This document shows, in pieces, positions 18,299 through 27,536 of a DNA stretch of 64,000 nt. Numbering within the stretch: the stretch's first letter is position 1; the number at the start of each line of letters is the position of its first letter. The notes below the pieces were generated by a model, which saw nothing but the letters and a program-made list of their open reading frames with translations, ran no database searches and was not told the origin of the DNA. The translations under genes and the position numbers were made by a program. The stretch spans positions 43,414 to 107,413 of the forward strand of contig NZ_JACJRE010000026.1 in assembly GCF_014697075.1 (NCBI RefSeq), read 5' to 3'. The DNA comes from Tolypothrix sp. FACHB-123. GTDB taxonomy: Bacteria > Cyanobacteriota > Cyanobacteriia > Cyanobacteriales > Nostocaceae.

Positions 18299-18411
18299 AG
18301 CGATCGCATTTTCTGAGTAGTGAACCGCGATCGCATTTTGTTGAGCAGAGATCGCATTTTCTGGAGTAGTGAACAGCGATCGCATTTTGTCGAGCAGTGA
18401 TCGCACTCAAT
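18299..18411. repeat. Second HIP1-rich tandem array, about 50-bp period
   Basis: Two copies of a compound unit made of GCGATCGCATTTTCTGAGTA followed by GCGATCGCATTTTGTTGAGC, each with an AGTAGTGAAC-type spacer. A partial GATCGCACTC ends the array. It lies between the 63-bp array and the NB-ARC gene's 3' end. Confidence 0.65.
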
Positions 18412-18484
18412 ACTTTTGAGACTAGATGAATAGTACCAATTATTCACAATTACACCACTAAACCTGTAAATTACGAATTACGAA

Positions 18485-21400
18485 TTATTTCCACCATCGC
18501 GCTACATCTATAATGGCACGGGCAATTTCTGCCGTTGCAACTTCACCACCTAATGCAAAGATAACTGGAAACAATGCCTTGATATCTGACAGTAAATTAG
18601 GGCGAGTGCGAAGAGATAGCTGATGAAGCGTATCTTGCCAGAGGGGGAAAAGTTTAGCAGATGGTATTTGTGACAGACCGGAAGCTATGATAGTCAGAGC
18701 TTTAGAACGAGAATTTTTATCATAAATTTTTCTTGCCGCAGTCAGCGCTTCTGGTAACACTTCTGGTGTTTTATTAGCTATCGAACTTAGGACATCGGCC
18801 AGATTTGACTCATCCTGAATCGCCCTTGCTATAGTCAGCGCTTCTGGTAAAACTTCCGGTATTTTGTTGGCTATCAAACTTAAAGCATGAGCGCGATAAT
18901 AATCATTCTGAGTTGCCCTTGCTGTAGCCAGCGCTTCTGGTAAAACTTCCGGTATTTTGTTGGCTATCAAACTTAAAGCATGAGCGCGATAATCGTGATC
19001 CTCAATTGCTCTTGCAACCGCTAGTACTTCTGGCAATACTTCTGGAAGTCGCTCGGCTATTGTAGAAAGGAGATAGACGCGATCATAATGATCTTGAATT
19101 TCCTTGGCAGCTGCAAGTATTTCTGGCAAAAAGTGTGGCGGCACTTTTTTGACTATGGTAGCAAGGGTCTGGGCACGTAGATCTTCCTCCTGAATCGCCT
19201 TCGCCGCAGCCAGCGCTTCTGACAATACTTCTGGCAGTTGATCGGCTAAGGCTATCAGAGTAGAGGCACGTAAATTCATTTCCTGAATTGCCCTGGCCGC
19301 AGCCAGCGCTTCTGGCACTACTTCTGGTACTTTATCGGCTAAGACTACAAGGGCAGAAGCACGTAAATTTGCTTCTTGAATCACCTTGGCCGTAGTCAGT
19401 GCTTCTGGCAATACTTCTGATCGTTTGTCTGCTATTGCTACTATGGTAGAGATGCAAGAATACTCATCCTGAATAGCTCTCGCTGTAGCAAGAGCTTCTG
19501 GCAAAATTTCTGGTAGTTTATCTGCTAGGTTAGAAAGAGCAGAGGCACGGTAATTTTTATAATGAATCGTCCTGGATGCTGCTAGTGCTTCAGGTAAAAC
19601 TTCTGGCAGTTTGTCAGCTATTGCAATTAAAGTAGAAGCACGAAAATAATCATTCTGAATTGCCCTTGATGCAGCCAGAGCTTCGGGTAAAACTTCTGGT
19701 AGTTTGTCGGCTATGGCTTTCAGAGCAAAAGCGCGAGAATTTCTATTCTCAATTGTTCTAGCAGTTGTCAGTGCTTCTTGAAACAGTTCTGGCAGTTTAG
19801 CAGCTAAGGCTATTAACGCAAAAGCACGAGAATTTTTATTCTCAATTGTTCTAGTAGCTGCTAATGCTTCTTGAAACAGTTCTGGTAGTTGATCTGCTAA
19901 AGCTATCAGGGCATCAGCACGAGAATTATTATTCTGGATAGCCCTAGTTGCCGCCAGGGCTTCGGGTAAAACTTCTGGTAGTTTTTTGGCTATCGCAATT
20001 AAGACATCGGTGCGATTTGACTCATTATGAATTGCTCTTACAACCACTAGCGCCTCTAACAACAACTGTGGCGGTAGTTTGTCAATTAAAGCTCTCAGAA
20101 CATCAGTGCGATTTGACTCATCTTGAATCGCTTTAGTTGCCGCTAGTACTTCTGGTAACTGCACAGGCGATAGTTTGTTGACTAGAGCTTTTAAAGCATC
20201 AGCGCGAAAATACTCATTCTCAATGGTTGTAGACGTAGCCAATGCTTCTGGCAAAACTTCGGGAAGTTTGCCAACTAATGCACTCAAAGTATAGACGCGA
20301 TCTCTCTCATCCTGAATCGCCCTAGCAGTAACGAGTGCTTCTGACAGTGCTAGTCTTTCTAAATTTGGCGGCAAATAGTTGACTAACTCTGCAAGGGCAT
20401 TCACTTTCTCTTTTGGTTCTGGGTTTTGCAGGGCATAAGCTAATCCTTGTTCAGGAGTCCACACCTTTTTTTGAACCAGCGCCACCAGCAATTTTAATGG
20501 TAAATTAGCTGCCAAACTATTAAGAGAAGCCGTAATCAAAGCATAGCGACACTGCAAACTCACCACTAGTGGCAATGTTGACTCATCCCAATCCACTTCT
20601 GCTAATTCCCAAGCATGAGATATATCTGTGATGTAACCCCCAGTTTGCCCCAACTTCTCCCGCGCTTCAAACCAGCCATTATTGCCAGTTGCCGACTCCT
20701 CCCGCAATAAAGAGTGAATTTCTTCAACCCGTCCCGCTTTCTCTAAATGCCATACTAAACGCTGATGAATGTAACCATCATCAAGCAAGGTATGCCATAA
20801 ATTATTGTGGGTTTTCTGCCGATACTTCTCCAACAAAGCAGTATGAGCATCAGCAAGTTTTAAACCTAACCCTGGCAAATCTCCTATCCGCTTTGGCTGT
20901 GGCACAGCAGTTAACAAATTACAGGCTAAATCATGGAATAAGTCATGTAACCGATAGGTAGGCGTACCATCAGCAAGGGGTACTCCTGTTAATAACAATG
21001 CTTTATTCCGTAAATATTGCAATATCTTGGCAGCATCACGCTCATCCATTGCCCACAGTGTCGCCGCCATCACCTTATTAATGTTCACATCCTCCGGCAA
21101 CACCCCCAACCAAGCAAAATGCTGCTGCTTTTCTTGAGGCATTCGCTTGACACTCAAGTTTAATGATGCCGTTAAACTCAGGCGTTTTAAACTCGCCTCA
21201 TCGGTAATTTCCTCTGCTTCCGGTCGGTCAAAACTGGTTAATCTGGCTACCTCTTGCCGAATATCCGCCAATAGTTCATCCCAAGTCGTACCACTAGCAA
21301 CTTCGGCGGCTGCAAGTTCCAACGCTAGGGGGAGATAACCAACACCTTGAGCTAAATTTTCGGCTGACTGACGTTCTTTACCTGTAATTTCGCGTCTTAA

Positions 21401-22393
21401 TTTCTTCGTCAGCAATGCCATCGCCTGACTTGGTTTCATGATATCCAGGCTGTAGGTATTGGCTGCTAAAGCTTCGGCAATTGCCCCTTCACGAGTTGTG
21501 ACTAAAATCTGACACCGCAGCCCACCCACATTAAACGCTTGGGCATCTTGCGTATTCCAAGCATCATCCACCACCAGCAACACAGCTTTGTCATAAAGCA
21601 GCGTCCGTAAATGATTAGTAGTTGCTTCTACACTGGTAGGTTTAAAGCTATAGTCTCCTAATGCTTGCACCCAGCCACTAATTAAAGACAGCACATCAGG
21701 CTGTTGACCTAATGTAGCCCACAAAATCCCATCACAAAACCGAGTTTGTATTTCTGCATCTACTGCTAAAGCTGCGGCTAAGGTCGATTTACCCACAGAA
21801 CCCAAACCGTGAATCGCCGTAATTACCAAAGTGCGATTATCTTCTGTGAGCAGGCGAGTCTTTAAATCATCGCTGTATTCTGGGCGTTCAACAAAGTGTG
21901 CAGGTAATGGTGGCGCTTGAAATATCGCCAGTTTAGTTTGGGGAACAACAGCAACACCCTCATCTTCAGTGTAAATCGCTTCTAGTTCTTTAGATTTCTT
22001 TGGTTTGTTGCTTTGCCATACCTTATTAAACTGTATCAGGTTCTTTTGTTTATCCCTTGACCATAGCTTTAATGTAAAGTGCCATAATCGAGAACCCTTG
22101 ATTTGGGTACGGTTATCTTCCAGAATTTTGACAAAATCCTTGAGCAATTTCAGCGCTTCGCGAATTTGCTCTGTAGTTAACTTATCTGGATATTTGTCTT
22201 TTTGCGTCAACCACTCCAAAGTATGCAGAGTTGTTTTTATAGTCAGCTTGGGGTTAGGGCTATCTGCTTGTTTCCAGTCGTACTCAATCTTAAAGTCATC
22301 CTCAAATTCCCCAGCCACAAAACTAAGCAACGCCTCTAACAGACGCTTGACTCGCTTTTCATGATCAGGGCCTTTACTAGGTTCTCGCGCCAT
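18485..22393 (-). CDS. NB-ARC (STAND) ATPase with about eighteen 31-residue C-terminal repeats
   Basis: 1302 residues. The N-terminal 160 include a charged helical region and LWHFTLKLWSRDKQKNL, a motif I associate with cyanobacterial NB-ARC proteins; no TIR or protease effector is seen. The NB-ARC core follows: Walker A GLGSVGKST (196-204), Walker B VLLVVDDAW (271-279), ILVTTRE, GYLPLALELAA and a YRLHDLFHDLA MHD-like motif. Residues about 680-1243 are tandem 31-residue helical repeats of the pattern LPEALAAARAIQxxxxRAxA, LIAIADKLPEV. Such proteins oligomerise on ligand binding, and some act in phage defence. No effector is recognised here, so the output is unknown. Conserved IPSAKLFPLWQ tail. 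Confidence 0.92.
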   Translation of the reverse strand: MAREPSKGPDHEKRVKRLLEALLSFVAGEFEDDFKIEYDWKQADSPNPKLTIKTTLHTLEWLTQKDKYPDKLTTEQIREALKLLKDFVKILEDNRTQIKGSRLWHFTLKLWSRDKQKNLIQFNKVWQSNKPKKSKELEAIYTEDEGVAVVPQTKLAIFQAPPLPAHFVERPEYSDDLKTRLLTEDNRTLVITAIHGLGSVGKSTLAAALAVDAEIQTRFCDGILWATLGQQPDVLSLISGWVQALGDYSFKPTSVEATTNHLRTLLYDKAVLLVVDDAWNTQDAQAFNVGGLRCQILVTTREGAIAEALAANTYSLDIMKPSQAMALLTKKLRREITGKERQSAENLAQGVGYLPLALELAAAEVASGTTWDELLADIRQEVARLTSFDRPEAEEITDEASLKRLSLTASLNLSVKRMPQEKQQHFAWLGVLPEDVNINKVMAATLWAMDERDAAKILQYLRNKALLLTGVPLADGTPTYRLHDLFHDLACNLLTAVPQPKRIGDLPGLGLKLADAHTALLEKYRQKTHNNLWHTLLDDGYIHQRLVWHLEKAGRVEEIHSLLREESATGNNGWFEAREKLGQTGGYITDISHAWELAEVDWDESTLPLVVSLQCRYALITASLNSLAANLPLKLLVALVQKKVWTPEQGLAYALQNPEPKEKVNALAELVNYLPPNLERLALSEALVTARAIQDERDRVYTLSALVGKLPEVLPEALATSTTIENEYFRADALKALVNKLSPVQLPEVLAATKAIQDESNRTDVLRALIDKLPPQLLLEALVVVRAIHNESNRTDVLIAIAKKLPEVLPEALAATRAIQNNNSRADALIALADQLPELFQEALAATRTIENKNSRAFALIALAAKLPELFQEALTTARTIENRNSRAFALKAIADKLPEVLPEALAASRAIQNDYFRASTLIAIADKLPEVLPEALAASRTIHYKNYRASALSNLADKLPEILPEALATARAIQDEYSCISTIVAIADKRSEVLPEALTTAKVIQEANLRASALVVLADKVPEVVPEALAAARAIQEMNLRASTLIALADQLPEVLSEALAAAKAIQEEDLRAQTLATIVKKVPPHFLPEILAAAKEIQDHYDRVYLLSTIAERLPEVLPEVLAVARAIEDHDYRAHALSLIANKIPEVLPEALATARATQNDYYRAHALSLIANKIPEVLPEALTIARAIQDESNLADVLSSIANKTPEVLPEALTAARKIYDKNSRSKALTIIASGLSQIPSAKLFPLWQDTLHQLSLRTRPNLLSDIKALFPVIFALGGEVATAEIARAIIDVARWWK

Positions 22394-22561
22394 TGCATTG
22401 CCAAAATCGACCAGAAAGTTTGGGGCTACCCCAGTTTAAAACTACTACCCCAAGCTTCTTGAATCCTGATTTTAAAGCATTTCCCCAGAGTTTGGGGTAT
22501 TTGCTTAAGGACACAACCCCAAAGAGATGCTTTAGCTACCAACTCTTTGAGGTACAAACAC

Positions 22562-22666
22562 ATGAAACGCCAACGCCAAGATATTCTCGGTAAAACTATT
22601 GCTTTGTTACTGGCAATGCAACTATTCCTAATTGGCTTACAAGCCAAAACCCGTATTGACCGGTGA
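22562..22666 (+). CDS. Possible 34-residue small protein with a hydrophobic segment
   Basis: ATG at 22562 with GAGG 11 bases upstream encodes 34 residues: a basic start MKRQRQDILGK, a hydrophobic stretch TIALLLAMQLFLIGLQA, then KTRIDR and TGA. The layout resembles a small membrane protein or a short signal-like peptide. It lies divergent from the NB-ARC gene. I do not recognise it, and chance is possible. Confidence 0.35.
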   Translation: MKRQRQDILGKTIALLLAMQLFLIGLQAKTRIDR

Positions 22667-22878
22667 AAAGGTAATAGTCTGTCAATTTTGTTATTGAGGG
22701 GTTTTTGGTAGTGCGGGCATCTTGCCCGCGTGAGCGAGACGCTCACACTACTGTCCCTCATTTCGACCCTGACAGACTAGTAATTAGTAATTGCGAAAGA
22801 TTACACGGTAGGCGCACGCCGCTATTTATACGTGTCAACTTAAGCTAAAAGCTATATACAGCGCGTGTTGTACAAAAA

Positions 22879-22974
22879 CCCTCGCCCTCATCCCCTCACC
22901 CCTTCTCCCCCAGGAGAAGGGGAATTAAATCTCTTGCTCCCCTCTCCTGCTGGGAGAGGGGCTGGGGGTGAGGG
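22879..22974. repeat. Palindromic CCCTCACCCC/GGGGTGAGGG repeat element
   Basis: CCCTCGCCCTCATCCCCTCA on the left is mirrored by GGGGGTGAGGGC on the right around two smaller stems (CTTCTCCCCCAGGAGAAG and CTCTCCTGCTGGGAGAG). This is a common cyanobacterial intergenic hairpin repeat. The rest of 22667-23063 holds a GCGGGCATCTTGCCCGC hairpin and no gene. Confidence 0.65.
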
Positions 22975-23063
22975 CAGAACGTTGTCGCCAAGAGGGTTTC
23001 ATGTTAAGTTGACACCAATGGCCGCTAGTAACATAGTCAAAGTTCTTCTGCTTCCTGCTTTGT

Positions 23064-24140
23064 TCACAGAACTATTTCCCGTGTCAACTCCGCGTTAATT
23101 GGTTTAACCAGATAAATCCGCAACATATGCCAGATAATAGCGGTAATCGCTGGTACTTTCCGCCAGAACTTGAGAAACTTAGAGCGATCGCTCTTGTTAA
23201 TCTCTGCCAATTTCTGATTATTTTCAAAACACTGTTCTAATCGCCAGAAAAATTCCGGGTGATTAGTATCTAAAATCAGGGGAAATGCACGGGCGGCGGT
23301 ATTATTCGTCTCGCGAATCACTTGCTGATTATACTTGCGTGGATGTATACCGATGGATTGGTAAAAACTAGCGCGTTCAAAGACTGTAATTGTATGGGTA
23401 ACAAACACCGTCAGCAAAAAGAACCGCACCCACAACCGTGCTTTCCAGTTCTGCCATAATTTTGGTTGTGACCTGAGTAATGCTTTAAAAAAATCTCCAT
23501 GTCGATTCTCATCCTGACACCAACTCTCAAATTTTCGGAAGAGGGGATAGAATTGATATTGGGGATTTTTCTGCAAATGGCGATACATTAAAATATAGCG
23601 CCAGTACCCTATTTTCTCCGATAGGTAGACTGTGTAAATAATCCACTCTGGCGGAAAAAATGTATAGGTACGACTTTTGGTCAGATAGCTCAAATCTAAG
23701 GAAAGATTAAAATCAGCCATTGATTTATTGAGAAAACCTGCATGGCGTGCTTCATCTCTTGCCATTAATTGGAAAGCTTCTGCCAAAATTGGGTTCTTTT
23801 TTTTCAGGCGGCGCGACAGTTCTTTAAACAATAAAAACCCAGAAAATTCGGAAGTACAAGAACGTTCTAAAAAGTCAATAAAAGAACGTCTTGTTTCTCC
23901 TTGAATACTATCCCAACATTGTTTAAATTCATCATCTCGCACAAAATGATGGCGGTTATAATCAGCCCTTAGCTCCTCAACAATTGCTAATAACTCAGTC
24001 TCATTGGCGGAAATATCTAACTTCTCCATTGCGGCGAAGTCAGTAGTATAAAACCGGGGTGTTAATAATGTTTCCTGCACAGGCGCTTTAATACCTGGCT
24101 TCAGCATCTGCGGCTCCGGCGTTTCCAGGGACTTCACCAT
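23064..24140 (-). CDS. acsF: Mg-protoporphyrin IX monomethyl ester oxidative cyclase
   Basis: 358 residues, normal length for AcsF/ChlA. The diiron ligands are visible in ARDEARHAGF and CQDENRHGDFF. Also conserved: LLTPRFYTTDF near the start, FLERSCTSEFSGFLLFKEL, and ERASFYQSIGIHPRKYN. It forms the isocyclic ring of protochlorophyllide, using O2. Cyanobacteria often have two copies, one induced at low oxygen; the divergent hemN gene suggests this is the low-oxygen paralogue (ChlAII type), but sequence alone does not prove it. AGGA-type site before the ATG. Confidence 0.93.
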   Translation of the reverse strand: MVKSLETPEPQMLKPGIKAPVQETLLTPRFYTTDFAAMEKLDISANETELLAIVEELRADYNRHHFVRDDEFKQCWDSIQGETRRSFIDFLERSCTSEFSGFLLFKELSRRLKKKNPILAEAFQLMARDEARHAGFLNKSMADFNLSLDLSYLTKSRTYTFFPPEWIIYTVYLSEKIGYWRYILMYRHLQKNPQYQFYPLFRKFESWCQDENRHGDFFKALLRSQPKLWQNWKARLWVRFFLLTVFVTHTITVFERASFYQSIGIHPRKYNQQVIRETNNTAARAFPLILDTNHPEFFWRLEQCFENNQKLAEINKSDRSKFLKFWRKVPAITAIIWHMLRIYLVKPINAELTREIVL

Positions 24141-24823
24141 GCGAATCCTTTAGTAAGTTAATCTCCCAATAGTTATATAAGCATAAAATATTGTTCTGAA
24201 TAGTTAAGTTCTGCAAATGGGAGGGTTGACGGTTGACACTTCGAGTGAGCTTCAGTGCGGCGCTGTTAACTGTTGACTGTTGACTGTTAACTGTTGACTG
24301 TTGTCCCATGCTCAATGCCCCATGCCCATTAATATGTGCCTACACACACAGACAAAGATAAAGAAATATTAATAGCTTAATAGTTATACAAAGAGAAATA
24401 GTTAAATAATTTTGGGAGAAAGAAAAATGGCAGCGATGCCTTAGGGCAAGAACCATTGGTTCTAAGCATCGGCATGATATGTGCTGGATAGAGTGATGCG
24501 AATCCTGCCTTACCCCAGAATAACAATTCTCAAGCTCTGGCATTGACTGTGAACTGTGGCTCATTTGCCGAGAGTGCTGACGATTGAACATGAAGGAAGC
24601 ACAAATCTTCAACACCTGCGTAAGTCCTGAGTTCAATAAGTTATTCGATTCACACATGGGAAAAATGCGGACACAAGAGCAGATGAGCGCCTACAGCAGC
24701 AGGGTATCTCCCCATATCCTGATTGCTGAGTTTCGGCTCCGCTCAACTACCGCGCAGTCGAAGCATATCCCCATACAAGCAAAAGCCGCAAGGTCGCATT
24801 GTCGCATTACTTCGGAGGTTTTG
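24141..24823. promoter_or_regulatory. Divergent control region between acsF and hemN
   Basis: About 680 bases containing both promoters. Near 24240-24310 is a run of TTGACTGTTAAC-type repeats, then CCCATGC heptamers. An imperfect stem pairs CGATGCCTTAG (24434-24444) with CTAAGCATCG (24462-24471). The hemN frame stays open upstream to 24584, but that extension has no HemN similarity. No ho2 gene is present. Confidence 0.4.
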
Positions 24824-26206
24824 ATGGTTTTTCTCTTACCTGGTGTCAAATTCGATCTGGAGATGATCCAAAAGTATGATGCACCTGCACCCAGATACAC
24901 CAGTTACCCACCTGCTACTGAATTAAGCGAAGCATTCACCTTAGATGATTTACAAAATGCGATCGCAGCTTCAAATCAAAGAAAAACGCCCTTATCTTTA
25001 TATTTCCACATCCCCTTTTGTCAAAGTGCTTGCTACTTTTGCGGCTGTAATACGGTAATTTCTAACAACAAGAATATTGCCAAACCTTACCTAGTGAATT
25101 TGGTTAAAGATATTCAGCAAACCGCAGCTTTAATTGATTCTGAGCGCAAAGTCCTGCAAATTCATTGGGGTGGCGGTACGCCTAATTACTTAGAGCCTGA
25201 GCAAGTAGAATTTATCTGGAAACACATTACCCAACACTTTACTATTGACCCTAAAGCGGAAATTTCTATTGAGATTAATCCCCGCTATGTAGATAGAGAC
25301 TACATTTTATTTCTGAGAAATATTGGGTTTAATCGCATTAGTTTTGGCATTCAAGATTTTAATCACGAAGTTCAAGTAGCAATCAATCGTATCCAGCCGG
25401 AGGAAATGCTATTTGATGTCATGAGTTGGATTAGAGAAGCTCAATTTGAAAGTGTAAATGTAGACTTAATTTATGGTTTACCTTACCAAACCCGGCAAAC
25501 ATTTCGGGAAACAATCAAAAAGACAATTGCATTAGATCCTGACCGAATTGTAGTTTTTAATTTTGCTTATATTCCCTGGATTAAACCAGCACAAAAAAAT
25601 ATTCCCGAATCAGCCTTACCCCTACCCCAGGAAAAGTTAGAAATTCTCAAAATGACCATCGAAGAATTAACCAATAATGAGTATATGTTTATTGGGATGG
25701 ATCATTTTGCTAAATCTAACGATGAATTAGCGATCGCGCAACGCAATGGCACTCTGAAGCGGAACTTCCAAGGCTACACCACCCACGCGGAAACGGAACT
25801 TTTTGGGTTTGGTGCTACCTCTATCAGCATGTTAGAAGATGCTTATTTCCAAAATCACAAGCAACTGAAGGAATATTATCAGGCAATTTCTACGGATACT
25901 TTGCCTTTGAGTAAAGGTATCAAACTCAATCAAGATGACATTATTAGACGGGATGTCATCATGAGTATTATGTCTCACTTTCAGTTACATAAACAAGACA
26001 TTGCTGATAAATATCAAATCTGTTTTGATGAATACTTCGCCCACGAATTAGAGATATTAAAGCCTCTAGAAGCTGATGGGCTAGTTAGCATCTCAAAAAA
26101 CTACATTTTAATTACAGACATTGGTCGCTTGCTGGTGAGAAATATTGCTGTGATTTTCGATAACCACATGAGAGCGAAAGGAAAACACTTCTCACGCGCA
26201 ATATGA
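24824..26206 (+). CDS. hemN: Oxygen-independent coproporphyrinogen III oxidase (radical SAM)
   Basis: 460 residues from the ATG at 24824, chosen because GGAGG lies 5 bases upstream and the protein then starts like HemN (LPGVKFDLEMIQKYDAPAPR). The radical-SAM cluster motif is CQSACYFCGC (CxxxCxxC plus the extra Cys). GGGTPNYL, NRISFGIQDF and NVDLIYGLPYQT are further HemN markers. It decarboxylates coproporphyrinogen III to protoporphyrinogen IX without O2, supporting haem and chlorophyll synthesis under micro-oxic conditions. Divergent from acsF. Confidence 0.94.
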   Translation: MVFLLPGVKFDLEMIQKYDAPAPRYTSYPPATELSEAFTLDDLQNAIAASNQRKTPLSLYFHIPFCQSACYFCGCNTVISNNKNIAKPYLVNLVKDIQQTAALIDSERKVLQIHWGGGTPNYLEPEQVEFIWKHITQHFTIDPKAEISIEINPRYVDRDYILFLRNIGFNRISFGIQDFNHEVQVAINRIQPEEMLFDVMSWIREAQFESVNVDLIYGLPYQTRQTFRETIKKTIALDPDRIVVFNFAYIPWIKPAQKNIPESALPLPQEKLEILKMTIEELTNNEYMFIGMDHFAKSNDELAIAQRNGTLKRNFQGYTTHAETELFGFGATSISMLEDAYFQNHKQLKEYYQAISTDTLPLSKGIKLNQDDIIRRDVIMSIMSHFQLHKQDIADKYQICFDEYFAHELEILKPLEADGLVSISKNYILITDIGRLLVRNIAVIFDNHMRAKGKHFSRAI

Positions 26207-26228
26207 ATTAAAGCCAGCAAAGGCCAAA

Positions 26229-26258
26229 TTGTAGGAGCGGGGTCACCCGCCCTTACAA
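26229..26258. terminator. Imperfect GC-rich hairpin between convergent hemN and the BtuF-like gene
   Basis: TTGTAGGAGCGGGG and CACCCGCCCTTACAA pair with two or three mismatches about 25 bases after hemN stops. Its position between convergent genes suits a bidirectional terminator, but it also belongs to the scattered GGGCGGG repeat family. Confidence 0.35.
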
Positions 26259-26348
26259 GTTACAAGTTTGGTAAGTTAATGATTGGGATGTTTTTTATTT
26301 GCAAGTCGCTAAAAAGTATTACTTCCAAATTTACATGCTCTCAAAAAG

Positions 26349-27311
26349 TTACTTAGTAACAGCCAAAGGAATCATCTCATCAGCGGATATAACTTCCCAA
26401 GCAGTACCTTTGTAACCATAATCAAAAATATCTGGATGTAACAATTCTGCCAAAATTTCTAGAGAATCTACTAACCTTGGCCCTGGACGGTTGAAATAAG
26501 AATTACCATCAGTAATGTAGACTCTGCCACTTTGGGCAGCATGGAGTTCTTGCCACTCTGGACGTTGAGTTAACAATCGCGCTTCTTGGCGAGTGCGCTG
26601 TAAATCCCAACCACAGGGCATAAAGATAATCACATCTGGATTAGTGATTAGGAGTGTTTCCCAACTTATAGTAGCCGATGGTTGACCTGAGGCGCTAAAG
26701 AGAGTTTGTCCTCCTACCAAGTTGACTAATTCAGGAATCCAATTAGCGGCTACCATTAAAGGTTCTATCCATTCGATGCAGGCGACAGTAGGTAATTCTG
26801 TTAAAGACAGTCCTTGGATTTTTTGTTGACAAATCTTAACGCGCGCTTCGAGATTTTCCAGCAACTTCACCGAGTCAACTTCAAAGATGTTACCGATCCG
26901 CTCGATATCCTGCCAAACATCTTCCAGTAAATTGGGCTGCAAAGAAATAATTTGTGGTGAGGTGTCAATTAGATTGGCAACTGCCTTTTCTACTTCTTGC
27001 AGACTCACGGCACATACATCACACTGGTCTTGAGTCACAATATGGGTGGGCTTGACTTGCTCGAGAACCTCAGTGTTGATTTCATAGATACTCAAAGCTG
27101 ATTGCAATAAATTATTCACCTGATTGTGAATTTCTTGACTGGCGGCCTTGCTATTTAATCGGGCTGCGGTACAAATAGGGCGATTTTGAATTTCTGGAGG
27201 ATAATCACATTCATGCGATCGCCCAACAATAGCATCAGTCAAACCCAGTGCTGCTAAAATCTCCGTTCCACTGGGAATGAGAGAGACAATTCTTACACTG
27301 TTATCTTTCAT
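26349..27311 (-). CDS. Cobalamin-binding (BtuF-like) periplasmic-binding-fold protein lacking a signal peptide
   Basis: 320 residues of the class III binding fold: SLIPSGTEILAALGL and IVGRSHECDYP at the start, VTQDQCDVCAVS in the middle, CIEWIEPLMVAANWIPELV, then NPDVIIFMPCGW and YFNRPGPRLVDSLEILAELLHP. These are typical of proteins annotated as cobalamin-binding. No signal peptide is visible, so it may be cytoplasmic, and no btuC/btuD gene is nearby. It could bind corrinoids or a related ligand. Converges on hemN. Confidence 0.82.
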   Translation of the reverse strand: MKDNSVRIVSLIPSGTEILAALGLTDAIVGRSHECDYPPEIQNRPICTAARLNSKAASQEIHNQVNNLLQSALSIYEINTEVLEQVKPTHIVTQDQCDVCAVSLQEVEKAVANLIDTSPQIISLQPNLLEDVWQDIERIGNIFEVDSVKLLENLEARVKICQQKIQGLSLTELPTVACIEWIEPLMVAANWIPELVNLVGGQTLFSASGQPSATISWETLLITNPDVIIFMPCGWDLQRTRQEARLLTQRPEWQELHAAQSGRVYITDGNSYFNRPGPRLVDSLEILAELLHPDIFDYGYKGTAWEVISADEMIPLAVTK

Positions 27312-27536
27312 CGCTCCACCTCTGCAACAGCTGCTCTAATTCAATTGTCGCAAAATATATGCGGTAGCGTATCTCTATCTAAAGGAATACCCCAGTTGGT
27401 ATTGTCAAGATTGAGCCATAAACTGAGATGTCTGGGTAAAATATTAATCGTCAAAAGGCTTGAATTTATCCGTGAATGATGATAAAGATTTAAAAACCAT
27501 CTCTGATGTGCGTTCGCTAACTCGCAATAGCGTTTT

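Larger units (their letters stand above)
17656..18484. other. Repeat-bearing gene-free region beside the NB-ARC gene
   Basis: Apart from the two tandem arrays listed separately (17914-18202 and 18299-18411), no feature is convincing. Frames open on both strands through the arrays are repeat artefacts. Confidence 0.55.

Noticed and set aside
17839-18447. 202-codon minus-strand frame and 106-codon plus-strand frame through the 63-bp array
   Set aside because: The period of 63 keeps any frame open on both strands; no non-repeat domain or ribosome-binding site supports a gene.
24584-24823. 80-residue N-terminal extension of HemN
   Set aside because: No similarity to HemN; a strong GGAGG site and the conserved start lie at 24824.
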